A DNA stretch of 18,153 nucleotides from an uncultured Oscillibacter sp. (GTDB lineage: Bacteria > Bacillota_A > Clostridia > Oscillospirales > Oscillospiraceae): the NCBI GenBank assembly GCA_902462475.1, contig CABQCB010000008.1:1-18153 (forward strand), written 5' to 3'. A model generated the notes under the pieces. That model was not told where the DNA came from. It saw only the letters and a program-made list of their open reading frames with translations, and ran no database searches. Shown here one piece after another: positions 5,978 through 13,195 of this stretch. The position numbers and the translations under genes were made by a program. Positions within the stretch are counted from its first letter, which is position 1; each line of letters opens with the position of its first letter.

Positions 5978-7086
5978 ACTGCTGTCTTCCTTTCATAAAT
6001 ACAGTGGACGCCCTGGTGGGCCATCATGCCGCCCAGACACGCCTTGTTGCACCGCACACAGCGGTGGATCTCCTTCTCCCGGCCGGAAAAGACCTTCTCC
6101 GGCCACGCCGGGTCCGCAATGAGCTGGCGGCTCATGGCCGCGCAGTCGATCCGTCCGGCGGTGATCTGATCGGCGATGAACGCCGGGTCGCTGAGCCCGC
6201 CCACACCGCAGACGGGCAGTTTCGTCAGGGCACGGACCTGGTCGCAATACTTCAAAAAGCAGCCCTGGCCCTGAAAATACGGGTGATTGGCCGGCGGGAT
6301 CGTATCCGTGAGGCTGCTGTGGTTGGCCAGCGTCACATGAAAGCTGGTGACGCCCGCCCGCTCCAGCAGCGGCACAAAGATGGGCAGTTCCGCCTCCACC
6401 ACGCCGGCGTTGCCATAGTGGGGGTCCTCCTGGCGGACGGCCAGCTTATAATCGATGGGCAGGTCCGGCAGCCGGCGGCGGATGGCGCTTACCGCCTCCA
6501 CCGCAAACCGCGCCCGATTCTCGGGGCTTCCTCCGTAGCAGTCCGTACGGAAATTATAGACCGTGGAGCTGAAGCTGCCGCACATCCGGTCCCCGTGGAC
6601 CTGCACCATATCAAAGCCCGCCTTTTTCGCCAGCACCGCCGCCTCTCCAAATGAATCGGCGATGGCCGCCGCCTTCTGAGCGGGCATCCGGGTGATGTAA
6701 GGCCCCACCTCCTGGTTCAGAAGGGGCCGCAGCTCCTCCATGGTGATGCGCTTGGTCAAAACCCCCGGCACGTATTTCAGCATGGCCTTCACGTTGGAGT
6801 CCGACTGGTGCAGCTGGGCGCAGACCAGGCAGCCCTCCTCATGGATGGTCCGGGTGAGCCGGGCGTACCAGGCAAAGCCCTTTTTGGAATAGAGGGACGG
6901 CCCAAAGCCATGTTTGCCCACCGGCACATCGCCGATGATGATCATGGCGCAGCCGCCCGCCGCAATGGCCCGCAGCCGCTCCAGCTGCTCCTCCTGGGAA
7001 AGGCCCAGACTGGTGGGGGCAAAAATCACCCGGTTTTTCAGTTCCAGTCCCCCGTAATTCACAGGGGTATTCAAAATCTCATACAT
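5974..7086 (-). CDS. bilR: Old-Yellow-Enzyme family reductase, bilirubin reductase BilR
   Basis: This 370-residue flavoenzyme has the FMN barrel of the Old Yellow Enzyme/2,4-dienoyl-CoA reductase family: LKNRVIFAPTS near the start, GGCAMIIIGD, and GVGGLSDPAF near the phosphate site. The C-terminal C343-x2-C346-x3-C350-x11-C362 pattern fits a 4Fe-4S cluster. The separate FAD/NAD(P)H domain of the long family members is absent, so it needs an outside electron donor, probably the flavodoxin-like protein. HGDRMCGSF places His164-Gly165-Asp166-Arg167 where the HGDR motif of the gut bilirubin reductase BilR is reported, with Asp166 and Arg167 as key residues. BilR reduces bilirubin to urobilinogen. 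Its start overlaps the MarR gene's stop by one base. Another OYE substrate remains possible without enzyme data. Confidence 0.85.
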   Translation of the reverse strand: MYEILNTPVNYGGLELKNRVIFAPTSLGLSQEEQLERLRAIAAGGCAMIIIGDVPVGKHGFGPSLYSKKGFAWYARLTRTIHEEGCLVCAQLHQSDSNVKAMLKYVPGVLTKRITMEELRPLLNQEVGPYITRMPAQKAAAIADSFGEAAVLAKKAGFDMVQVHGDRMCGSFSSTVYNFRTDCYGGSPENRARFAVEAVSAIRRRLPDLPIDYKLAVRQEDPHYGNAGVVEAELPIFVPLLERAGVTSFHVTLANHSSLTDTIPPANHPYFQGQGCFLKYCDQVRALTKLPVCGVGGLSDPAFIADQITAGRIDCAAMSRQLIADPAWPEKVFSGREKEIHRCVRCNKACLGGMMAHQGVHCIYERKTAV

Positions 7087-7499
7087 CAGGTCTTATTCGC
7101 TTCTTTCCGCTTGATTTTCCCCAAAAGATGCAGCAATTGCGCCTGTTCCTCCGGCGTCAGCGCCGCCAGGGCACTTTCATCCCAGTCGTAGAACACCTGG
7201 TGGCTGACGGCAAAGGCCTCCTGCCCCCGCTGACTCAGGGCCAGGTGATAGGCCCGTCCGTCCTTCTGCCGGGACAAAAAGCCATCCTCCTCCAGCCGTT
7301 TGATGCTGCGCTGGGAGTAGCCCCAGTCCAGCCCCAACGCCTCCGTCAGCTCCGCCTGGGTGCAGTCCGGGTGCCGCCCGACATACAATATCAAAAACAG
7401 CGCCCCGAAATTGAGTCCCAGTTCCTGGAGCCTGCCAGCCGTGTAGGCGGCAAAGCGCTTATAAAACACGGTGGCATAATAGGCAAATGTCTGCATCAT
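7086..7499 (-). CDS. bilQ: MarR-family regulator of the bil operon
   Basis: The 137-residue protein is a MarR-type winged-helix repressor. CTQAELTEALGLDWGYSQRSIKRLEEDGFLSRQKDGRA covers the recognition helix and wing (about residues 46-83), with dimerisation helices on both sides. I start it at the ATG at 7499, because GGAGGG (7507-7512) lies seven bases upstream. A GTG at 7517 would overlap the operator and lacks a ribosome site. It is the first gene of a three-gene unit, as expected for BilQ. Two palindromes over its own promoter suggest self-repression, possibly relieved by bilirubin or another aromatic ligand; the ligand is inference. Confidence 0.85.
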   Translation of the reverse strand: MMQTFAYYATVFYKRFAAYTAGRLQELGLNFGALFLILYVGRHPDCTQAELTEALGLDWGYSQRSIKRLEEDGFLSRQKDGRAYHLALSQRGQEAFAVSHQVFYDWDESALAALTPEEQAQLLHLLGKIKRKEANKT

Positions 7500-7515
7500 C
7501 ACGTTTCCCTCCGTC

Positions 7516-7532
7516 ACTTGACTTTATCAAGT
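7516..7532. promoter_or_regulatory. MarR-type operator 1
   Basis: ACTTGA-CTTTA-TCAAGT is a dyad with perfect 6-base arms. It overlaps the -10 box of the minus-strand bil promoter and lies just upstream of the regulator's ribosome site. It shares its arms with the second palindrome 28 bases away, centre to centre. Confidence 0.75.
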
Positions 7533-7558
7533 ATAAACAGATAACTTGACAAAGTCAA
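7530..7558 (-). promoter_or_regulatory. sigma-A promoter of the bilQRS operon
   Basis: Read on the minus strand, TTGACT (7558-7553) and TATACT (7535-7530) are separated by exactly 17 bases. Each box lies partly inside one of the two palindromic operators. The leader to the start at 7499 is short, about 25 bases. Confidence 0.75.
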
Positions 7559-7560
7559 GT
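7544..7560. promoter_or_regulatory. MarR-type operator 2
   Basis: ACTTGAC-AAA-GTCAAGT is a 17-base palindrome with perfect 7-base arms. It covers the -35 box of the bil promoter. With operator 1 it would let a MarR dimer block RNA polymerase at both promoter elements. Confidence 0.8.
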
Positions 7561-7589
7561 GTTTTTGTGTTTTTTCACGCGGTTTTGCG

Positions 7590-7618
7590 TTGCCCCCGGT
7601 CCCCGGACATGGTATGAT
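7590..7618 (+). promoter_or_regulatory. promoter of the ECF sigma/anti-sigma operon
   Basis: TTGCCC (7590-7595), 17 bases and TATGAT (7613-7618) with TGG before it look like an extended -10 sigma-A promoter. An ECF self-promoter could also exist here but I do not recognise one. Confidence 0.4.
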
Positions 7619-7645
7619 GGATTCGCTATAGAAGTTTTTTGCCTG

Positions 7646-7669
7646 AGCCGTGCAATAAAACGGCTTTTT
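7646..7669 (+). terminator. weak hairpin in the leader of the sigma-factor gene
   Basis: AGCCGT (7646-7651) and ACGGCT (7660-7665) can pair around an 8-base loop, followed by five T residues. It lies between the proposed promoter and the sigma gene, so it could attenuate transcription. The stem is short and may be coincidental. Confidence 0.3.
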
Positions 7670-7705
7670 GTTCCGTTAAAATGGTGAAACAGGAGGAACG
7701 CCATC

Positions 7706-8269
7706 ATGTTTTTCATGACTGTGGCATCGCCCGCTCCCCAGGACGGCGCCTTGCTGGACCACTGCATCGCCCGCATCGCCGCCGGTGAACAGGAAGCAAT
7801 GGGCGAGCTCTATCACAAGGTCCGGCCCGCGGTTTACGGCTTTGCCCTATCCATCCTAAAAAATGCCCATGACGCAGAGGACGTCCTGCAGGATACCCTT
7901 TTGCAGGTGTGGCAGGCGGCGGGGAGCTATCACTCCCACGGCAAAGCCATGGCCTGGCTCATGACCATCACCCGCAATCTCTCCTACGACCGGCTCCGCC
8001 AGCGGGCACGGACCGAGTCCCTGGGGGACGAGGACTGGCTGGAGCAGCTGGCGGACCGCCCCGCCGTCACCCATGAGGACCGGCTGACCCTGGCGGCGCT
8101 GCTGGAGGACCTGAACCCGGAGGAGCAGCAGATCGTCACGCTCCACGCCCTGACCGGCCTCAAGCACCGGGAGATCGCGGCACTTTTGGAGCTGCCCCTG
8201 GCCACGGTGTTATCCAAATACGCCCGGGCACTGAAAAAATTACAGCACGCATGGAAGGAGGCGACCTGA
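7706..8269 (+). CDS. ECF-type RNA polymerase sigma factor
   Basis: The 187-residue protein has the two domains of an extracytoplasmic-function sigma factor. Sigma-2 spans about residues 18-100, with the -10-binding DAEDVLQDTLLQVWQ (56-70) and AWLMTITRNLSYDRLRQR (83-100). Sigma-4 spans about 128-182, with EIAALLELPLATVLSKYARALKKL as the -35-binding helix-turn-helix. AGGAGG at 7691-7696 is nine bases before the ATG. The membrane-bound RsgI-like gene follows at once, its ribosome site lying inside the end of this gene, so the pair is the classic sigma/anti-sigma arrangement. It likely directs a small cell-envelope stress regulon. Which promoters it uses cannot be told here. Confidence 0.9.
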   Translation: MFFMTVASPAPQDGALLDHCIARIAAGEQEAMGELYHKVRPAVYGFALSILKNAHDAEDVLQDTLLQVWQAAGSYHSHGKAMAWLMTITRNLSYDRLRQRARTESLGDEDWLEQLADRPAVTHEDRLTLAALLEDLNPEEQQIVTLHALTGLKHREIAALLELPLATVLSKYARALKKLQHAWKEAT

Positions 8270-8271
8270 CA

Positions 8272-9666
8272 ATGGAGGAACAGCAGATGGAACAGCGGAT
8301 CCGCACCGCTATGGAACACGCGGCACCGGACTGCCTGGATCAGGTCCTGGCCTCCTGTGCCGGAACGGAGCGAAAGGCCGTCGTTCCCTTCCCCGCCAAG
8401 CGGCCCAAACGGCGCTGGGCCTCCCTGGCCGTGGCCGCGGCACTGGCAGTCATGTGCTGCGGGGCCGGCGTACTGCGCTGGATGGGACTCAACACGGTGG
8501 ACTCCATCGTGACGCTGGACGTGAACCCCAGCCTGGCCATGGAGGTCAGCGCCCGGGAAAAGGTCCTGGATGTGACCGCCCTCAACGACGACGCGGTGAC
8601 CATTCTGGACGGTATGGACCTGCGGGGCACGGACCTGGACGTGGCGGTGAACGCCATCATCGGCTCCATGCTGCGCACCGGATACCTCAGCGACGTGCAA
8701 AACGCCATTCTGGTGTCCGTGGAAAACCAGGACGCCGCCCGTTCGGCCCAGCTCCAGCAGGAGATCACCGACGCCATCTCCGCCGTATTTTCCGACGACG
8801 CCCTGGAGCCGGCCGTGCTGTCCCAGAGCGTGACCGGTGACGAGGCCCTGGCCGCCCTGGCGGAGCAGTATGGCATCTCCCTGGGAAAGGCGGCCCTCAT
8901 CCAGGAGGTCACCGCCCAGGACCCCACCTTGAAGCTTTCCGACCTGGCGCCGCTGTCTGTCAATGAGATCGCGCTCATTGCCCAGTCCCGCCAGCTCCAG
9001 TCCCAGTCCGTGACCCAGACCGGTGCCGCCAGCGACAAGTCCTGCATCGGGCAGGACGCGGCTTTGTCCATTGCTTTGACCCACGCGGGCCTCACCTCCG
9101 ACCAGATCTATGAGCTGGAGGTGGAGCTGGACAGTGAGGACGGCACCATGGTCTACGAAATCGAATTTGAAGCCGCCGGCGAGGAGTACGAATACGACAT
9201 CAACGCCCACTCGGGCCAGGTGGTCAAGTACAAGGTGCCCCGCCCCAAGGCCCAGTCTTCCGGTCAGGGCAGCGCTCAGAGCACCGCTTCCTCCGCGCAG
9301 GGCAGCGGGCAAAGCGCCTCTTCCGGTTCTCAAAGCAGCGGCACCGGGCAAACCACCTCCTCCGGCTCTCAAAGCAGCAATGCCGGGCAGGGCGGCAGCG
9401 ACATTGGTCGGGATGCGGCCCTCTCCGCCGCGCTCCGCCACGCCGGCGTCTCCTCCTCCCAGATCATCAGGCAGGAGGTCTCCCGGGACCGGGACGACGG
9501 CATTTTGATCTATGAGATCGAATTTGAGATCGCTCAGTGCAAATATGAATATGAGATCCTGGCCGCCGACGGTACCGTCCTCAAGTCCGAGCAGGACTGG
9601 GAGGACGACGATCATGATGATGACGATTATGACGACCATGACGACCACGATGACGATGACGACTGA
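8272..9666 (+). CDS. RsgI-like membrane anti-sigma factor with two PepSY-like domains
   Basis: The 464-residue protein starts with a short cytoplasmic region, presumably the sigma-binding part, then one membrane segment (about 49-68). The outside part opens with VDSIVTLDVNPSLAMEV. This is the RsgI-type domain, and its Asn85-Pro86 matches the site where RsgI proteins cut themselves. Two PepSY-like repeats follow: about 258-323 (IGQDAALSIALTHAG and VYEIEFEAAGEEYEYDI) and about 376-440 (IGRDAALSAALRHAG and YEIEFEIAQCKYEYEI). A Ser/Gln/Gly-rich, probably disordered linker joins them. The last 21 residues are nearly all Asp and His. AAGGAGG sits ten bases before the ATG at 8272; an earlier in-frame ATG at 8251 lacks such a site. 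It should hold the ECF sigma factor at the membrane until an envelope signal releases it. Confidence 0.8.
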   Translation: MEEQQMEQRIRTAMEHAAPDCLDQVLASCAGTERKAVVPFPAKRPKRRWASLAVAAALAVMCCGAGVLRWMGLNTVDSIVTLDVNPSLAMEVSAREKVLDVTALNDDAVTILDGMDLRGTDLDVAVNAIIGSMLRTGYLSDVQNAILVSVENQDAARSAQLQQEITDAISAVFSDDALEPAVLSQSVTGDEALAALAEQYGISLGKAALIQEVTAQDPTLKLSDLAPLSVNEIALIAQSRQLQSQSVTQTGAASDKSCIGQDAALSIALTHAGLTSDQIYELEVELDSEDGTMVYEIEFEAAGEEYEYDINAHSGQVVKYKVPRPKAQSSGQGSAQSTASSAQGSGQSASSGSQSSGTGQTTSSGSQSSNAGQGGSDIGRDAALSAALRHAGVSSSQIIRQEVSRDRDDGILIYEIEFEIAQCKYEYEILAADGTVLKSEQDWEDDDHDDDDYDDHDDHDDDDD

Positions 9667-9669
9667 ACC

Positions 9670-9709
9670 AAAAAAGGAAGGACGGGCAACGGCCCATCCT
9701 TCCTTTTTT
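9670..9709. terminator. bidirectional hairpin terminator
   Basis: AAAAAAGGAAGGA (9670-9682) pairs with TCCTTCCTTTTTT (9697-9709), with an inner GGGC/GCCC stem and one C-A mismatch. It ends the anti-sigma gene and the converging membrane-protein gene, whose stop codon uses its last T. Confidence 0.9.
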
Positions 9710-10608
9710 CATGATTCCGTCTCTTCTCCGGCGGGAAGCTGGTTTTCCTCCCTGGCCTGGGCCAGATAGTCCGTCTCCTCCGTCTTTTTACTGGGCACGA
9801 AGCTCTGGGCCGGGGTACGCTTTTCCCCCTTGCTGCGGGCATAGAAAAAGCCCGTTACGGAGAATACCACCGCACCGATGAAGTTCACGAACAGATCCTT
9901 CATGGTGTCGATGATGCCGATGTCCAGATAGCCGCCCAGTCCCAGACTCTCCCCGTTGATGACCACGTCTTGGATATCCGGGATAGTCACCACCTTGTTG
10001 GTGCGGGTGGTGTCCAGCGCCACGGTATGGATGGCGTGGATGATGGTGTCCTTCTGCATATCCGTTCCCAAGAAGTAGTCCATGCCAAACTCAAAGAACT
10101 CCCACAAAACGCCGATGGTCATGGAAAAGCAGAAGGCCACCAGCGCCAGGAAAAGCGGCGAGAGGTCGAAGGTCAGCCGCTCATCGTCGTTGAGCAGCAG
10201 CACCATGGAAAAGCCCACCGCTGCCGCCAAAAAGCCGTTGAGCGTATGGAGCATGGTGTCCCAATTGTTGATCTTTACATAGAAGGCGTTCACCTCGCCC
10301 AGGATCTCCGCGGCAAAAATGAAGCACAGCACCGTGATCTCCAGCGCCGGCGGCAGCTCGATGCGCAGCTTGACCTGGATCCAGCTGGGCACATACAAAA
10401 GCAGGATGGTCAAAATGCAGAAGAACATACTCTCATAGTTGCGCATGACCGCCTGGCGCACCAGCACCACCAGCACCAGAAAACGCAGGGTGTAAAACAC
10501 GAAAAACGAACTCTTGTGCTCCCGCAGCTCCTTGTTCATAGCCTGGCGGAAGCTGCGCTTTTCCCGCTGCTTTTTCAGCTTCTTCTCCCGTCTCGTCAGT
10601 TTCTTCAA
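9709..10608 (-). CDS. polytopic membrane protein, DUF2238/YjdF-like
   Basis: The 299-residue protein has a very basic N-terminus (KKLTRREKKLKKQREKR) and about six hydrophobic segments, near residues 35-54, 60-78, 88-106, 118-140, 150-170 and 235-255. NNWDTMLHTLNGFLAAAVGF and GVLWEFFEFGMDY carry charged residues inside membrane segments and resemble the DUF2238/YjdF group. Its function is unknown. The C-terminal 45 residues are polar and acidic. The start is a TTG at 10608, chosen because it overlaps the upstream stop as TTGA and has AGGAGG ten bases ahead; the next ATG is 23 codons in. It is the third gene of a unit with a HAD phosphatase and a glycerophosphodiesterase, so a link to lipid or polyol-phosphate metabolism is possible. 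Confidence 0.75.
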   Translation of the reverse strand: MKKLTRREKKLKKQREKRSFRQAMNKELREHKSSFFVFYTLRFLVLVVLVRQAVMRNYESMFFCILTILLLYVPSWIQVKLRIELPPALEITVLCFIFAAEILGEVNAFYVKINNWDTMLHTLNGFLAAAVGFSMVLLLNDDERLTFDLSPLFLALVAFCFSMTIGVLWEFFEFGMDYFLGTDMQKDTIIHAIHTVALDTTRTNKVVTIPDIQDVVINGESLGLGGYLDIGIIDTMKDLFVNFIGAVVFSVTGFFYARSKGEKRTPAQSFVPSKKTEETDYLAQAREENQLPAGEETES

Positions 10609-11525
10609 GTTCTCCCTTCCTCCTTTGGATCAAACTGTTCAAAAATCACCAGTGCCCCCTCTGCCTCCGCCATCCGCAGATCCCGGGCAGAGCGGATGGT
10701 CCAGTAGGCCGAACGGACCCCCATCCGCCGGCACAGCCGCAGTGCCAGGCCCTTGCGGTCTTCCAGCCGGCAGGCCACAAAGTCCGGACGGACGGCGGCA
10801 TTGCACAAAAGATTCGTCAGCACCAGACGCAAAAAGGGGTTCAGCCCCTCCGGGTGCTTCCAGAAATTCTGCGTAAGCTGTCCCCGCAGCAGCTCCGGCC
10901 GGTTTTTCCGCAGCCACAGCAGCACCCGCGGGTCAAAGCTCTCCAGGCAGTAGTCTATGCGGAATTTGTCCAGACACGTCACGGTCGCCTTCGTCAGCGC
11001 CGCGTAGTTGCCGCCGGCTGTTTTCAGCTCCACGATCAGCGGCGCGCGGTTTTCAAAGATCTCCAGCACCTGCTCCAAAAAGGGGATGCGCTCCTCTGTG
11101 CCGCACAGCCGGTAGCATGCCAGCTCTCCGGCCGTCAGCTCCTCCACCACGCCGTTTTTCCCGCATACCCGCAAAAGCTCTCCGTCATGCACCACCGCCA
11201 GGCGGCCGTCCGCCGTCAGGTGCACATCCAGCTCCGCGCCGTACCCCGCCTCCGCCGCCCGGCGAAAGGCGGCCAGGGAATTTTCCGGCGCGTCAGGCAA
11301 GGCATGCAGGCCCCGGTGGGCATAGCGCACGCCGGTCAGCCGCTCCCAGCCGGGGCCATGGTTCCGGCCATGCAGCAAAAACCACACCAGCACGCCCAGC
11401 GGCACCAGCACGCCGATCACCCGGGGCAGCAGGAATCCGCCCAAAAAGGGCAGCGCCACCACCCCCGCCACCGATATCCCGGCCAGCACCAGCGCCAAGA
11501 CGGCGCTCAGCAGCAGGCGCGTCAT
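10605..11525 (-). CDS. membrane-anchored glycerophosphodiester phosphodiesterase
   Basis: The 306-residue protein has two N-terminal membrane segments (about 3-28 and 32-52) and then a GDPD TIM-barrel. The active-site signature is present: AHRG (His70-Arg71), PENS (Glu81-Asn82), ELDV (Glu98, Asp100) and VVHD (His113-Asp114), with IVELKT and AYWTI further on. Family members hydrolyse glycerophosphodiesters from phospholipids or teichoic acids to glycerol-3-phosphate plus an alcohol. Which side of the membrane the barrel faces is not certain. Its start overlaps the stop of the HAD phosphatase gene by four bases (ATGA), and its own stop overlaps the next start, so all three are co-translated. 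A HAD enzyme that dephosphorylates the product would make sense, but that is inference. Confidence 0.88.
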   Translation of the reverse strand: MTRLLLSAVLALVLAGISVAGVVALPFLGGFLLPRVIGVLVPLGVLVWFLLHGRNHGPGWERLTGVRYAHRGLHALPDAPENSLAAFRRAAEAGYGAELDVHLTADGRLAVVHDGELLRVCGKNGVVEELTAGELACYRLCGTEERIPFLEQVLEIFENRAPLIVELKTAGGNYAALTKATVTCLDKFRIDYCLESFDPRVLLWLRKNRPELLRGQLTQNFWKHPEGLNPFLRLVLTNLLCNAAVRPDFVACRLEDRKGLALRLCRRMGVRSAYWTIRSARDLRMAEAEGALVIFEQFDPKEEGRT

Positions 11526-12325
11526 GACCGTGCCTCCCGGATGCGCCGCAAAAGCTCCGCCATGTCCCGGCAGATCAGCGTGGGCGGCGTGGCACTGACG
11601 GCGGCATCCTGCGCCGTGGCCTCGCCGGTGAGCACCAGCACCGTGTCCACCCCGGCGTTGCGGCCGCAGGCGATGTCCGTATACAGCCGGTCGCCCACCA
11701 TGAGCGTCTCCTCCGCCGTGCAGCCTGTCTGCTCCAGGGCAAGGCGGATCATGGTGGGATCGGGCTTGCCGATATACACCGGCTCACGGCCCACGGCGCT
11801 GATGATCAGCCGGCAGATGGCGCCGCAGTCCGGCATGAAGCCGTAGAGGGTGGGGCAGGCCAGGTCCGGGTTGGTGGCCAGAAAATCCGCGCCCCGGAAC
11901 AAAAGGCGGCAGGCGTCCTCCACCTTTTGATAGCGAAGCTCCGTGTCAAAGCCCACCAGCACCGCCGCAACGTCTTCATCCGGCGTTTGCCGCACGTCGA
12001 TGCCCGCCTGGCGCAGCTGGCCGCAGAAGGATTCCGTGCCCACCACATAATAGGCCTCGCCGGCCTTTCGCCGGGTGCGCAGATAGTAGATGGCAGCCTC
12101 CACGGCGGTGAGAAATTCCTCCCGCCGGGCCGGAACGCCCAGGCGGTGCATTTTCTCCAGCCCCGCCTCCACGCCCCGGGAGGAATTGTTGGTCAGATAC
12201 CGCACATAAGCGCCGCTCTCCGCCGCCCAGCGGAAAAACGCTGCCGCGCCCGGCAGCAGCGTCTCCTCCAGGTATACCGTACCATCCAGATCCAGCAAAA
12301 ACAGCCGTTTTTTCCCCAGTTCCAT
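11522..12325 (-). CDS. HAD-superfamily IIA phosphatase (NagD-like)
   Basis: The 267-residue protein has all HAD motifs: FLLDLDGT with nucleophile Asp12 and Asp14, YLTNNSSR (motif II), IGKPDPTM (motif III lysine) and MVGDRLYTDIACGRNAG (motif IV), with a IIA-type cap between them. Length fits the NagD/phosphoglycolate or glycerol-phosphate phosphatase group. The exact substrate cannot be read from sequence. The ATG at 12325 is preferred because GGAGGG lies six bases upstream; an earlier in-frame ATG at 12355 has none. It is first in a three-gene unit with the glycerophosphodiesterase, so glycerol-3-phosphate is a reasonable candidate substrate. Confidence 0.85.
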   Translation of the reverse strand: MELGKKRLFLLDLDGTVYLEETLLPGAAAFFRWAAESGAYVRYLTNNSSRGVEAGLEKMHRLGVPARREEFLTAVEAAIYYLRTRRKAGEAYYVVGTESFCGQLRQAGIDVRQTPDEDVAAVLVGFDTELRYQKVEDACRLLFRGADFLATNPDLACPTLYGFMPDCGAICRLIISAVGREPVYIGKPDPTMIRLALEQTGCTAEETLMVGDRLYTDIACGRNAGVDTVLVLTGEATAQDAAVSATPPTLICRDMAELLRRIREARS

Positions 12326-12367
12326 GGTGCGCCCTCCGTCTTGCATCAGTATCACTCACCATATCAT

Positions 12368-12399
12368 AAAACCGCCCCGCTTGCAAGCGGGGCGGTTTT
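12368..12399. terminator. 32-base perfect palindrome, bidirectional terminator
   Basis: AAAACCGCCCCGCTT (12368-12382) pairs with AAGCGGGGCGGTTTT (12385-12399) with only GC at the centre. It ends the DUF3169-like gene that runs toward it on the minus strand. It also lies just upstream of the HAD gene, so that gene's promoter must overlap or follow it. Confidence 0.88.
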
Positions 12400-12433
12400 C
12401 CACACATATCGAAATCGGCAGCCGGCAAGGCAG

Positions 12434-13195
12434 TCAGCACGCGCCTCCCTTGCGGCTCAGGCGGATGCACTCCAGCGTGTAGGTCACCTGCATCACGCCC
12501 AGAATCACCAGTACCAGCACCATGGGCAAAAGCCCCGTGTCAAAGACCCGGTCCAGGAAAAACAGCGCCAGCCACAGCCCGAAGCACGCATAGGTAGCTG
12601 CCACGAACGCCTTGTGGGCCGCCTGGCCCATCTGGCGCTGCTCCGCCTCGTCGCAGCTGGCCATCCACTTTTTCTGGAAGTGCACATCATACACGCTGCC
12701 CCGCTTTTCCGGGTTGATGTGCCGCTCCAGATCCACGATCTTTTGCTGCAGCACCACCAAAACAGCGCAGGAGACCACCAGCTCCGCCACGCTGATCAGT
12801 CCCTCCATCCCCTCGGTATAGACCGCGCCCACAGACACGCAGGCAAAGTCCACCAGCACCGCCAGGGCCGACAGCAGCAGCGCCCAGCTGAGCAGTTCCT
12901 CCGCCCGGGAGATCTCGTCCTCGTCCTCGCCGTCCCAGCTGCGCCAGCGCCGTCTGGCAGAGCCATACAGCCACCAGCCGCCGCCCAGCAGCACCACGCT
13001 GCAAACGGGGATGCCCCACACGGCCAGCGCCCGCAGCACCCCGTCCATGGCTGCCGCGGCCCGCTCTCCCGTGCCCAGGTCCGCTGCCACGGAGCCCGCA
13101 AAGCCCACGAGGCCGCCGAATATGCCGCTCACCAGGATCAAAAGCAAAAAGCCCGGCAGCGCCTTTTTGTTTTCCTGCTTCACCCGGTCACGCAT
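12434..13195 (-). CDS. DUF3169-like membrane protein
   Basis: The 253-residue protein has about six hydrophobic segments arranged in pairs, with a basic/acidic loop RRRWRSWDGEDEDEISRAEE between the second and third and a hydrophilic loop VYDVHFQKKWMASCDEAEQ before the last pair. This layout fits the DUF3169 family, membrane proteins of unknown function that are usually encoded directly after a small XRE regulator, as here. The ATG at 13195 has AGGAGG nine bases upstream and overlaps the regulator's stop by eight bases; two earlier in-frame ATGs are less well placed. It is probably controlled by that regulator. No enzyme motif is visible. Confidence 0.8.
   Translation of the reverse strand: MRDRVKQENKKALPGFLLLILVSGIFGGLVGFAGSVAADLGTGERAAAAMDGVLRALAVWGIPVCSVVLLGGGWWLYGSARRRWRSWDGEDEDEISRAEELLSWALLLSALAVLVDFACVSVGAVYTEGMEGLISVAELVVSCAVLVVLQQKIVDLERHINPEKRGSVYDVHFQKKWMASCDEAEQRQMGQAAHKAFVAATYACFGLWLALFFLDRVFDTGLLPMVLVLVILGVMQVTYTLECIRLSRKGGAC

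Noticed and set aside
7984..9648. A 554-codon open frame on the minus strand across the sigma/anti-sigma genes
   Set aside because: It lies antisense to well-supported sigma and RsgI-like genes, has low-complexity Gly/Val/His-rich composition typical of GC-rich shadow frames, and no family motif.
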